From positions 983,026 to 1,047,025 of the forward strand of contig JACTAT010000032.1 of assembly GCA_014526335.1 (NCBI GenBank): DNA of 64,000 nt. Reading direction: 5' to 3'. Positions 1 to 10,329 of the stretch are shown piece after piece. Both the position numbers and the translations under genes were made by a program. The DNA comes from Chrysaora quinquecirrha. Taxonomy: Eukaryota > Cnidaria > Scyphozoa > Semaeostomeae > Pelagiidae. Under the pieces are notes generated by a model. It saw nothing but the letters and a program-made list of their open reading frames with translations, did not search any database and was not told where the DNA came from. Numbering within the stretch: position 1 is the stretch's first letter; each line of letters begins with the position of its first letter.

Positions 1-654
1 GCTCTAGCTATACAGAATTTTACAGAGGATGAAAAACATCTCTCTCCTTGCTGTTTAAGATAAAAGACTCCAGTAGGATTAGGGTTAAGCTTTTTTATAT
101 TTTGGGGGGTTGATTAAGGTTACTCTACCTAGCAAGAGGTTTGGGTCGCTGAATTGAAAGCAAGGATTTTACCCTTTACCCATCAAATTGTTTATATATT
201 GCAAAAATATTTAACCACAAGATTTTGAATGGTTAAAGAGCAAGTAAATAAAGAAAAATTTTTCTGCGAAATAATTGTCCTGGTTGCACCAAAATGACTG
301 TAGCCGTCTACCTTAATAAGCTTATATATAGGAAATTGAAAGATAAATTCACTGTAACGCAAAAATAGGTTACCTTTGCAGATTCAAGATAACTTCCATA
401 GAAATCAATAGTGAACCCAAATGTATCATCGTAAATGCTGTTCGCTGTTTCAACACATCGCTAAAGAATTTAAAAACAATGACAATTTAGAGACTACAGC
501 AACAACAACTACACGTTTTACTGAAAAATTACAATAGTCGATTGGACTGGTGATGGATGTTGATCAAAAATTGTGCGGAAAATTACAGCGAGGATTGTTT
601 CGGAATCATTGGCAAAGCAAGATCTTTGTTTCACTTAGGGGTTTTGGAATCTGT
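1..654. other. intergenic, nothing recognised
   Basis: AT-rich sequence without an open frame of note, inverted repeat or tandem repeat that I could support. Confidence 0.6.
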
Positions 655-930
655 CTACATCAAAACCAAAAGGCCGGTTCTGTGTAGACAGAAAGAGTTC
701 GTTTTCTCACTTGGACTCTTCCAATAATTCTATTGATTTTCCCGCTGTATCCGAACAGCTGATTGGTGCTTAAAACACAATGCCAATTCAGCTTTTTGTT
801 CTTTCTGATTGGTGCATTTCGAGCCGCATCTGTGAATAAATTCCACCTTAGTCTATTGTTTCGGTTTGTTTCTGACGTTCATTAGGAGTGTCAGACGAAA
901 AAAGCTTTTAAATATGCCTGAAAATGATTC
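655..930 (+). repeat. dispersed repeat R1, copy A
   Basis: This stretch resembles 13023-13300 on the same strand. Shared blocks include ggttctgtgtagacagaaag-like, the gactcttccaataattctatt block and ctgattggtgcatttcga, in the same order with small gaps. A shorter inverted copy lies at 6395-6480. No coding capacity was recognised. It is probably an old non-autonomous transposon, but no ends or target duplication were found. Confidence 0.6.
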
Positions 931-1873
931 CGCTGCTCATCGCTATTTTGAAGTTTTGTACAACTCAATGAAATTTATCTGTTTAATATACAATGATGGC
1001 TTAGAGGTGACTCGATAACGAATGTTTTTCACCTCTAATCCATCATATTACAACTTACTTTGAGTTTATTGTTAGTTTTTATATTGTACTTATTTTATGA
1101 TGATAAAAAAACCATGAACTTAGGTTTTCAATAAGGTGCCGACGAGGTCAGAAAATAACGCACGCTGGTCCCTAGCCGGCATCTTATAGTTAGAACTAGG
1201 ACAGTATCTGATAGTCTTCGAGCCACTTCATTTTAATCAATTCTCCATTAAGGAAAACATTCTTGGCTAATGCTTTCCCAGTTGTTCGTCTTTCGTAAAT
1301 CCAAGAAATTCACATTTGACAACAAAATACGATACAACTGCCCCTCTTAATCATTACTTCCGTTTTAGGAGCCAATAAAATGGAAGCAAAGTCCTATGGT
1401 TCTAGGCTGTTTCAGGCGATTTCATTTTGTGCTATGTATGGATAGAAATATGGCGTTATTAGTGAACCTTTACATGTCCGCTTATTTTGATGATCATACC
1501 CATTTTATCTTCGGTGTTGAACCAAGTAAATGGGTAACGACTGTATATTGTCACTATTTTAACAACTTGCACAAGCGTTTTGAAGTTAAAAATGTACCGT
1601 ACCAAAATAATTCCAAAGATATCTCGAGGTGCAAAGCTGAAATATGTTCCACTGATGATGTCATCAGTAGAATTTTGATAGTCCGTATCTCTAAGACAAA
1701 AAGCGCTACACAAGCGTGAGCTACACTTGTTAATAAAGAGCTATAATGAGCAACAAGATTCTCACAAAGAGGTTGGCGTCGGTTTGAAAATATAATTACT
1801 CATCATAGCTCACTGCTAGGGCGCGTTATTCACGCTAGTAAATTTTTTTAATGTTCCTATCATGCTTCTGCAG
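931..1873. other. intergenic, unsupported short ORFs only
   Basis: A 107-codon plus-strand frame (1396-1719) and an antisense one overlap here. Neither resembles a known family and neither has credible splice sites, so they are not called as genes. Confidence 0.5.
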
Positions 1874-2023
1874 CTGATGATGATAATGGTGATGATGGTG
1901 GTGATGATGATGGTCATGATGATGATGATGATGAGGATAATGGTGGCCGAGGTGGTGGTGCTGGTGGTGGTGCTGGTAATGATGACGATGTTGTAGATGA
2001 TTATGGTTATCGTTATTATTATC
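1874..2023 (+). repeat. interrupted GAT/GGT microsatellite
   Basis: Runs of gatgatgat broken by ggtggtggt blocks. The long His-rich and Ile-rich frames on the minus strand are by-products of the repeat. Confidence 0.9.
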
Positions 2024-2188
2024 AATGCACAATTTTACGGGTCTGACAAATCTTGATAAGTTTTTCGGATTTCTTTGTGCTGGAAACATGTCTCTTTACC
2101 CTTGATTATTATTTTGATTGAACATTATATTTAATTCAGAGGACTAGTTTGTTAACTTGCAGTCAGCTACCCAGGCAGCCAGTAGTAC

Positions 2189-2587
2189 TAGCCAGTTGTA
2201 CCAGATTAATCTTGGCAAGACAATATTGTTTCTTCCATATTAGGCTTGGAAAACAAAAGCTCAAACAAAAGTCGACCGAATGAATTCCCTATCATTTCAA
2301 TTCAGGTCAATTTCAACGGTTAGAAGCTGGTGCGAGAACACACATTACTTGAACTTTCACTGATTCGGAGAGGTTAGTTCTCCTTTGCTTTCTGGAGAGC
2401 TCCCCAGGATGATGATTGTCAATTTCTGCAATAACTGGAGGATACGTTGCTAACTGTTTGAATTGACTGGAATAATACGGGAAACAAAAGTCATCAGGTG
2501 AAGACTTGTCTTTCCAGAGCCTATCTGAAAGGAACAATCTTGCCTTGCCAAGGCAAATCTGGCACTACTTGTTGGTACAACTGGCTA
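2189..2587. mobile_element. 399-bp inverted-repeat element
   Basis: The left end tagccagttgtacca is repeated exactly, inverted, at 2573-2587. Behind it both arms share a second block (cttggcaagacaatattg and ccttggcaaggcaagattg), offset by a 13-base indel, so the arms are about 50 bp. No convincing target-site duplication is visible. The interior holds the possible ABC-transporter scrap described separately. The family is not identified. Confidence 0.55.
2349..2524 (-). pseudogene. possible ABC-transporter ATPase fragment
   Basis: Directly after an acceptor-like ttcctttcag on the minus strand, one frame reads IGSGKTSLHLM, which looks like a Walker A loop (GxxGxGKS/T). About 25 codons on, in another frame, comes GELSRKQRRTNLS, which resembles the ABC signature (LSGGQR.RV.LARA). 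The segment ends at a possible donor, CAA|gtaatg. In working transporters these motifs lie roughly 100 residues apart, so this would have to be a deleted and frameshifted scrap. It lies inside an inverted-repeat element, which would fit capture by a transposon. Chance resemblance is a real alternative. Confidence 0.3.
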
Positions 2588-2823
2588 CCTAATCTGTCAT
2601 ATTATGTGTATCCTACACCGTTGTCTGCCAGGCGTTAATTTCTGTTTACTGCATACCTAACTAGACTCAGGGTTGCAATATAGGGACTTTCCATTCTGTT
2701 AACCAGAAATTTTAAAAAGCATTCATTCCGAATTTGGAACCAAGCCGACACAAAAAGTTAAACATGATTTAATTGTGGAATAAATGGTAAAGTTGCATGT
2801 CAAATATATTAACGATTGATAAG

Positions 2824-3018
2824 GGTCACCGTTTGAGCTCTGTCTTCCATTTGAAAAGTAGGGGGTTCAATTGTTAAATCGGTAATCGGCAAGGTTAACC
2901 AGTTTAGCTCTATCCTCCATTTTAAAAAGGGGGTGTTCAATTGTTAAATCGGTAATCGGCAAGGTTAACCAGTTGAGCTCTATCCGCCATTTGAAAAGTA
3001 GGGTGTTAAACTTTTAAC
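2824..3018 (+). repeat. tandem repeat, about 76-bp unit, 2.5-3 copies
   Basis: The unit contains tcaattgttaaatcggtaat, cggcaaggttaaccagttga and gctctatcctccatttgaaa, then a G-run. The middle two copies are nearly identical, which indicates recent duplication. The outer copies are partial. Confidence 0.85.
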
Positions 3019-3479
3019 TAAGAAAGACAAAAACAGATACATTATACAGAGCGTCGAGAGAAATAACAACCATTGGTGCAACCGGTCATGAAATTCCATT
3101 TTAGAATTAGGTCTTTAGTGGAGGTCAACCTAAGACGACTAATAAATCCAAAAACATCAAACATAGATAGGATTGCAAACCTTCGCTTGGTCCAGAAAGC
3201 CAGCAAATTTTACTAGGTGTCTACGGTATAATAATAAAAGAAATTACTCTCCCAAAACTAAATGACACCACCCAAAACTAAATTTTCTAAAACGTATGAC
3301 ATCGTGTAAGAAAGTTAACAACTGCAGGCAACTTGTGGGAGTAGTCTGTATCCTAATGTCGGAAAAAGGCTCTGTGCAATTTTTGTTTTAAAACTGATTT
3401 TTCAACTGAAATCCCTATATTAAAGCGACAGTAAACGAATCTAAAATCCCTAGGAAATGTTTATTCGCTGTGCACGCGA
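3019..3479. other. intergenic, nothing recognised
   Basis: AT-rich, with no supported feature. Confidence 0.5.
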
Positions 3480-4067
3480 CGTTACAGATGAAAACAACGT
3501 ATTGTCTTAATAAAGCAAAGAAAAACTATAGAAGATATATCTAGGAAGACTTTATCGTTAGTTGTCTCAGCAGATAAGCAAACAAAACAGGCCTCGTAAA
3601 TGAATGATTTTGTGTTCTGGGACGTTAAAGCAAGGATTTCGATGAGCTTGAGGCAATTTTCCATCAAACGTAACCGAGAGATGACCTCTAGAATAAATCA
3701 GTAATTCTTTCATTGAAATTAAGAGCATACCATCAAAAAGCGCAATATAAAATGATTTTCTTGAGATATTCGATAACAACAGCCTCGTTGGACCAATGAT
3801 ATGGAATGATTCGGGGGATTTCACTTTTGGGTGAAATCTGTCAGTCACACCTGGATATATTAACTGAATGAACAAAAACTCGCCAGACATGTTGACACAA
3901 AAAGTACCAGTGACTTGGCGCTTATCGTCGACATTTTGAATAGGTACTGGTGTTGCCTTGTTTGGTGCAGTAAAACCAAGTGGTGTCTGGTCAAAATTTA
4001 AAATGTGATCATGAATGCGGTGCTCGAATATGGGATTAGCAATTTTTCTTTTCCATGAAAAAGTCAC
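3480..4067 (-). pseudogene. DDE_1 (pogo/Tigger-like) transposase fragment
   Basis: The minus-strand frame begins MTFSWKRKIANP and soon reads HDHILNFDQTPLGFTAPNK, then VPIQNVDDKRQVTGTFCVNMSGEFLFIQLIYPG. This is the start of the DDE superfamily endonuclease domain found in Tigger/pogo and CENP-B-like proteins; the Asp of NFDQT is the first catalytic residue. After VKSPESFHI the similarity moves to another frame, which reads WSNEAVVIEYLKKII, and stops follow. The later catalytic Asp residues are not recognisable. A complete transposase is about 400-600 residues, so this is a 5'- and 3'-truncated fossil. No terminal inverted repeats were found around it. The family call is firm; the subfamily is not. 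Confidence 0.7.
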
Positions 4068-4429
4068 GATTGTCCACGTACCAAGAGAACTGTCAAGATT
4101 TGTGTTTTATTTTATTCATGAAGGAGGACCAGTTACTTGAAGAATTTGCAACTCTTACCCCAAGGCCGTCACCAATTCCAGAAGAAGGAATCGAGATTCC
4201 AATTTTAATGCACTTCGTGCATGAAAACAAAGCCAACTTAGCAAAAATGGAAACTTTCTATGATAAGCAAGTTCAAAAGATGACAAAGAAATTTGATTTT
4301 GAACGGCAGCGACTGATAGGAGAGGAAACTAGGGAAGAAGATGAAGATGAAATAGACGAAGATGCAATAGAAGTGAAGTCCGATTATGAAGAAAACGTGG
4401 ATAGTAGTGAGATAATTGTAATTGACTAA
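4055..4429 (+). CDS. hypothetical acidic protein, 124 aa
   Basis: I do not recognise this frame. It ends in a strongly acidic tail (EETREEDEDEIDEDAIEV) and contains a helix-prone lysine-rich segment (TKKFDFERQRLIG) that looks less random than most ORFs here. It runs divergently from the transposase fossil and overlaps its first 13 bases, so it could be part of the same old transposon, for example a fragment read from the opposite strand. The next Met, at residue 22 (MKEDQLLEEF), would also be a sensible start. No splice sites or promoter were assigned. Confidence 0.25.
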   Translation: MKKSRLSTYQENCQDLCFILFMKEDQLLEEFATLTPRPSPIPEEGIEIPILMHFVHENKANLAKMETFYDKQVQKMTKKFDFERQRLIGEETREEDEDEIDEDAIEVKSDYEENVDSSEIIVID

Positions 4430-5423
4430 CATGGATTCAAGGTAATAAAAGGAAAAAACGCAACAGTGCGTAAAAATATCTTGTTATTTTTTCCTTGTTC
4501 CTCGAGTGGCGTAAAACACGGCCATAAATATTACACGAGTCTCATGTTCTGCTCATAAAATCTAGACCAACGACCACAGCGATTCTCTACACTGAGACTC
4601 ATATCCTTACAATGTTCAAAAGCGGCCAATTTTAGATTGAGGCCTATATTCCCAATTAGAATGTTTTGATCGAAAGTCATTCGCCATTTCTCTCACTGAT
4701 TGCAAGATGTTATTCTATCGTTAGATCTGACGAAAAATCGAATTGCAATAAAAGTGGGAGGACATTGATAAGCCACTGAAAATGCAGCAAATTAAGTGCT
4801 GCAATCTGATTGGTTCGGCCAATTTTTTGGCGGAGAGTGGCCGCTTTTTTGCATGCAAAAGCCATGAGCGCCAGTTCGAGCAGCTTTCTAAAAGCAACAA
4901 CAACAAAAGATGGTAGCTGCAATAACTGGGAATCGTGTAGTAAATCTAGCCCGAAATAGCGTTAACCCTAATCCACCCCCTAAGCTTCTTTTGGAGCCGT
5001 TCTGTCGTGTGATTAGACAGGAAAATTACTGTAACCATCTAGCAAACTGGGTAACCCAAAATTTTATTGTAGCTATTACTATACTATACTATTGCAGATA
5101 TTTTGGCACTTGGGACATTTTTTTGGAAATTACCGGATGTCACGCGATCGATGACGTATGTAGCTGCCGGTCAGTAAAAAATCAATGTCGAGATATTTTA
5201 AATTTCAGTATACCATATGAAAGAGCTTCAAAAATGGAGCAAAATATTATAAGACATACCTTGCATTTGAGTTACGGATACAAAGTTATGGACAGTTTTG
5301 CGGAGGCTCGATTTTTTTAGCTTTGTAATCTGTAATCTGTCTGAAGCAAAACTACTGTCTGAAAAACTTTGTTGAGGTATCACAGATATACAAGAGGGGC
5401 GAATCTTTCAGGAAAACTTAGAT
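4430..5423. other. intergenic, unsupported ORFs
   Basis: A 136-codon plus-strand frame at 4910-5320 has no recognisable domain, and the overlapping minus-strand frames at 4710-4922 look like chance. Nothing else was seen. Confidence 0.5.
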
Positions 5424-5516
5424 TCATCATCATCATCATCACTGTCTTCTCCGTCAACTTTGTATCGTTATCATCATCTTCATGGTTATCATCGTCATCA
5501 TCGTCGTCCTTCGGAC
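5424..5516 (+). repeat. ATC microsatellite, interrupted
   Basis: tcatcatcatcatcatcact followed by further catcatc and cgtcatcatcgtcgtcc runs. Confidence 0.85.
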
Positions 5517-5989
5517 CAATGACTATGTTCGGACATTGCTAGATCATTGCTATTTTTCGAATCTGGAACATGGGTTTACGGGAATCAGAATCAAATTTTA
5601 GAATTCACTTGAAAACATATTTTTACACAAATATTCAAAATATTGTTTTTCGACTTTAGGATACGGAATAAATATCCTAACAAACAAATCATGATATAAT
5701 GAACCTGTTATGCAAATCCCCCAAAGCAAACCGCAGGAGGCCCCAACAGTATTAAATTACCCCGAAATCACTCAGATATAGCTTCCAACACGACTCAAGG
5801 TTGTCGACAATTCGATCACTGCACCTGAACTGCAAAAAAAACTGTTCAGTGGGATCCATTCGAGCGTTCATTAGAAAACTGAAAAATTACTATTTCACGT
5901 TACACTTGAATCTCAAGTCGTGGCCTATCTTGTTCGAGGAGATGTGGCTGAAAGTTCTTCGAGAAAGTCTCGACTAGCAAAAAATAACA
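5517..5989. other. intergenic, nothing recognised
   Basis: No supported feature. Confidence 0.5.
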
Positions 5990-5994
5990 TTTCG

Positions 5995-6115
5995 CCTGCA
6001 AATCGAAATGCAAGACAGCCAGAATGAAAGAAAAATGTTAGTAGCCGTGAGGAGGGGGTCTTCGAGGTTAATCGTACTTTGAAAAACTTTTGGAGCGTTA
6101 GGATAAATGTAAATT
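5995..6115 (+). repeat. dispersed repeat R2, copy 1
   Basis: The blocks atcgaaatgcaagacagcc, gaaagaaaaatgtt and tcttcgaggttaatcgtact recur in the same order at 7618-7745. The two copies differ by scattered substitutions and a small indel. A 124-codon minus-strand frame (5974-6348) runs through this copy but is interrupted in the other copy, which argues against coding. Confidence 0.75.
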
Positions 6116-6394
6116 CTTTCCCAACATTGATAGGTTGCTGTTGCTTGATAGAGATTCTCTACAATTTTAAGATTTGTAACTGAAAGATCTTCAAAACAGT
6201 GAGCAGTTAACTTTTTTAGTCTGATACTCCTCGAGTATAAACGTAAGAAACAGACCGAGACCATTGAAAAAAAGCGAAATTTGCACTTAGATGCGGGAAG
6301 AAATGCAAGAAGCCGAACTTGTATTCTTTTTTCGTATTTTAAACACAAAACAGCTTTCGGGATACAATGGGAAGACCATGAATTAAAGAGTCCG

Positions 6395-6480
6395 AATGAG
6401 AAAAAGCATTGATTTTGTCTACACAGAACCGATCTTTCGTAGTTAGGCCTTTTCTTTACATTTTAGTTGAAAGAGCGTGA
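6395..6480 (-). repeat. dispersed repeat R1, partial inverted copy
   Basis: The reverse complement matches 655-720 (the aaggcc...ggttctgtgtagac block and the following gactctt block). Confidence 0.5.
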
Positions 6481-7617
6481 AGCTCACTAGACATTGTAGA
6501 CAAGTGCCTTCGCACCAGGCGCCTTCCTCCAAAGAGTCAATAATGAAGAGAAACAGACAAGTTCAAGGAGACCATTTCCCGACAACTTTAGCCTGAACTA
6601 CAACATCAATGGCCAAGACGCTTATCTTTGAAAACAATAACTCAGAGTGCACGTACCCTGAACAAGATTGCATGGAAAAACCGTAATATCCCGTGTAAAA
6701 GGTGTCGGGAAGCGGTAACATGACGCTATTTTTACCTGATTAACCGCTCCCCGATTAACAATTTTCTTTCATTTCGCTCATCGTTTTGCACCTTTCAAAG
6801 GAATGTATGCACCTTTCCCGACAATCCGACACATTAGGCAATCTTTTCAACATGCTTTTCTTTGTTAACTTCCGCATGGCCAATGCAATGTCATACGAAA
6901 AATACAATCAAGAAGCTATCGTAATTATTATATATAAAGAGATTTCGAAATAAAAAGGAGTCCGAAGCGATAAAGCTTGCCGGCTTGAGAGATATCGAGT
7001 CCTTTACTCTAAGATTCATGTTCACTTATGACACCTTAAGTGTGGAATAGACGATTTTTACTTCGTGGCTCTTTTAAATTCATATAAACGTAAAAATAAG
7101 GACATATCGGGTGAGGCAGGTTATCGTCATGGTAAAAAAGCTAAGTCGCATATTTCTTCAAACATTAAGCATTTAGCTTACGTGGTTAGATCATTTTCCG
7201 ACGTATCAGTCGCAGAAAGGCAACGGATGGCAGATACGACGTTATTCAGCTGGAAACAGTATCCTGAAACAAAAAGATAAAAAAAAACAAAGAACATGAA
7301 TATTCAATTTTACAATAGTCATACTTATGATAATATATTATATCATATATCATTTTTAGAGTTGGTTTAAGTACAATTGCTTTGACCTGTACTTAACATC
7401 AACTACTATCCAAAACCTAAATAGTGTTAAACATTTTTGCGAATGAAGCAATTGCATGGTTTGCAATCTCATTGTAAAATCCTTTTAGACGTGAGTTACC
7501 AGCTTGTTTATTTATCATTTAAGTTATCCAAGGAGTAAATAAGTTCTTGAACAACGGCAGTTTATTCGTTATCTATGCGTTATTAGCTATTTCGGGAAGC
7601 TGAAATAATTCCTTAAT
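6481..7617. other. intergenic, one unassigned ORF
   Basis: A 71-codon frame (7065-7280, GTG or internal start) is lysine-rich and unrecognised. Nothing else is supported. Confidence 0.4.
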
Positions 7618-7745
7618 GAAGAGATCGAAATGCAAGACAGCCGAAATGAAAGAAAAATGTTGTTAGCCATGAAGAGCGGGTCTTCGAGGTTAATCGTACT
7701 TTGAAAAACTTTTGGAGTCGGAAAGTCAGGATAAATGTAAATTCA
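7618..7745 (+). repeat. dispersed repeat R2, copy 2
   Basis: Direct repeat of 5995-6115, see that entry. Confidence 0.75.
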
Positions 7746-10298
7746 GTTTTTATATTCAGCTTATTAACGAGAATTATATAACATTCTAGAGAGGCAGATG
7801 ATTAAACGACTTTTATATATCTCTTTTTAACTGCATTGTCAAAAATCTGTCAGAAAAGGTGAGAACGTCATAAGATTTTTCTTTTTTTCTCGCAATTTTG
7901 AAATTTTTAACTATTCAAGGCCAGTTTATAATTTCAAAAAGGATGCCCTTCGAATGTACTTTTAATTTTATCCTTGGCAGCAACATGATGTACAAGGGCA
8001 TTAACAACTTCCATGGTTGCTCTGAACACTGACTTGAGGATTTGTTTATCTCTTTCCAGCTTTCTGCTTTATAAACTCTTTCAGATATTTGAATTTGGTC
8101 ACAAATTACAACTTCAGGCTGAACCTGGTTTGAAAACCTAAGCAAATACATGTGAGTGCCTTTACATTTCGTTATCTATACCTTGGGTGTTTTAAAATTT
8201 ATTTATTATTTCTTTAGTTCTCCAAGAATAAGAACTCGGGACTCAAGCTTCTGTTATCGTACAAACTACGTTTTTTCAAGTTCAAGTTCATATTTGTTTC
8301 TTTTGGTTTCTTCTTTTTGATTTTGATCTAATTTGCTATTGTTTAAATTTCATGTTGTTAAGCTGCTTTAGGGTTGAGAAATGTTTGCAGTATTCTTTTA
8401 GTTTATAGCGTCCTTGGCTTTATAAGCTTCAAATATGCGAAAAGTTTCTCCCTTTACAGTTGCAAAAATCAAAATTTAGTTTTGATTTTCTTAACTAATT
8501 CGTCGACGTCTGTCATCATGAAAAGCTGAAGGCGCTTTGTTACTGTGATGAATAAAATACCCATCTCTCATCTGCGGTGCCTCTTTGTCAGGATTTCGAT
8601 CATTTGACAAGAAAATCATCGCTTTTACTCTGATAAAGCCCTGAAGGCAGGGTTGAAGCTTTAGTTTAAAAAAATTCGTCCTTCTGTCTCTCCTTTTCGT
8701 TGCTTGGCAGCGTTACTTTCGCTAACAACTGTCGGGTGGACCGGTGGAGTGGTGGACGAAAAAAGTTAACCGGAAAAAAAATAATTGAAAAAAGCAACAG
8801 AATGTTTCCAAACGTAAACCAAGAACACTTTTACGTGATATAAAGATTTTGTAGAAAACTAAACACTTGTCTGCCTTAATCTCTGAGTAATCTTAAAGCC
8901 TTTGTTTAATTAAAATACCCATACTGGGTTTGCAATTCATCTATCATAATTACACTAAAGAAAGGATGATTTTCTTAAAGGATCCTTTTGAGGAAATTCT
9001 CTTTGAGCTTAGTATGACACTGCTAACGCAGTAACCTTTCTGATTTCGTTTACCATAAAAGGTTTAAATTCAGAAGGTCAATTTTTTGGTATTGAATGTC
9101 AACAGAACTCGTGAAGACGTTGCCAAAGGGAGGGCCAAGGGGTCAATCAAAGACCATTCCATGAATTCAATAAACGAGGTTATTATCGAAAATAAATAAT
9201 TGCTTTAGCAGCGAAAGGTAGATAACGAAGCTGCAATGATTGATAGTGTATTCATTATTCCTAATAGATTCTGAATCAGATAATAGTAGATCAAAACAAA
9301 GGGCGACAGTTCATCTAAACGATTATTAGTGAAGAGACCAGAAACAGAAAAATGGCCATACAAGGGGTATTTTCGCCTTCAAATGAGAAAAAGTTGTTGA
9401 CAGAAATTTCATTTCGAGTGAAAGGGATAATAATAGGACTGTAGCTAAAAGGACTGTAGCTAATTTGTATCTGTATCAAGAGCAGAGAGAGAATGGAACG
9501 AGTAGGGCAGTAAAGTTAGTGGACTTAGTATTACCAACACAGGATGCCAGGAGTGTTACAAGAAGGGAAAACGAATTTTTCAGACAGTTATGGCGAACAA
9601 CTTTATTTTCTCTGTAAATAAAAATACCAAGAATGCCATGATTGATTTCAGAAGTATCAGCGAGTAGCAGAGTAAACTTTATTTATACACATCATCAGAG
9701 CGATTAAGAATGAAGTTACATTACTTTTATCGGAGCCGAGGATGACAACTTCTTTATTACGAAAAAGAAATTTCAAAGCAGAAAATTTAGTTTTGCTAAT
9801 ACTTAATACCTCAATGGAAGGTATAATTGTTTGCCTTCCCATACAATCATATGCAGCACAACATGCCACAGATACAGCTACATTCTTAAAAAGCGACAAA
9901 TTTTCTCATCTTAATCGAACAGAGAACTTTGACAGCTTTGTTGACTTATAATGCATATTTAGACAGTGCAGACTCTTTTGGGATGCAAACGAGATGGCGA
10001 CGGCTCCTCTTTTGGAAGTTAGCCATCCTGTGTTTGTTACTATTGGTATGGTTCAAGAGTGCATGCGTAATTTGCTTCAAATGCTAAAAGAGTTAAACCT
10101 CAAACGGTGGCTTAACTAATGCATATAATCTAGGGTTAATTGTCGACTTCTCTCAGGCCTTTGGCAAATGAACTGAACCTTTCACTGAAACTGTAAAGTG
10201 CCGAGTGGCCAAATTTACACAAGACTCTCCGCCGGTTTTAAATTTGTGTTTCGGCTATGTTAAACCTTCTTGAGCACCATACACTAACATGCACTCAC
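7746..10298. other. gene-free or downstream part of the PX-domain gene
   Basis: The minus-strand frame 7915-8151 follows an acceptor-like tgtatttgcttag and could be an exon, but two frames compete across it and neither matches a domain I know. Overlapping opposite frames at 9657-9951 are unassigned. A short motif at 9014-9055 (gctaacgcagtaacctttct) is repeated at 22022-22065 with few changes. Confidence 0.35.
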
Positions 10299-10329
10299 CT
10301 TTTTCAGCCAAATCTAGATTCCTGAAACA
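10299..10329 (-). CDS. candidate small exon of PX-domain gene
   Basis: 31-nt segment between tgtgttttctag and a strong donor, AAAAAG|gtgagt. In the phase expected after the 12065-12139 exon it reads FRNLDLAEK. Exons between it and 12 kb may be missing, so membership in the gene is uncertain. Confidence 0.35.

Noticed and set aside
4910..5320. 136-codon plus-strand frame
   Set aside because: No recognisable domain, no splice or promoter support, AT-rich codon use like the surroundings.
7915..8151. Candidate further exon of the PX-domain gene after an acceptor-like tgcttag
   Set aside because: Two frames compete, no matching phase or domain could be shown, and the splice sites are weak.
9657..9951. 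Faint likeness of the minus-strand frame to the start of a RecQ-type helicase (ALKFLF.NKEVVILG)
   Set aside because: The Walker A loop is not convincing and no further helicase motif follows.
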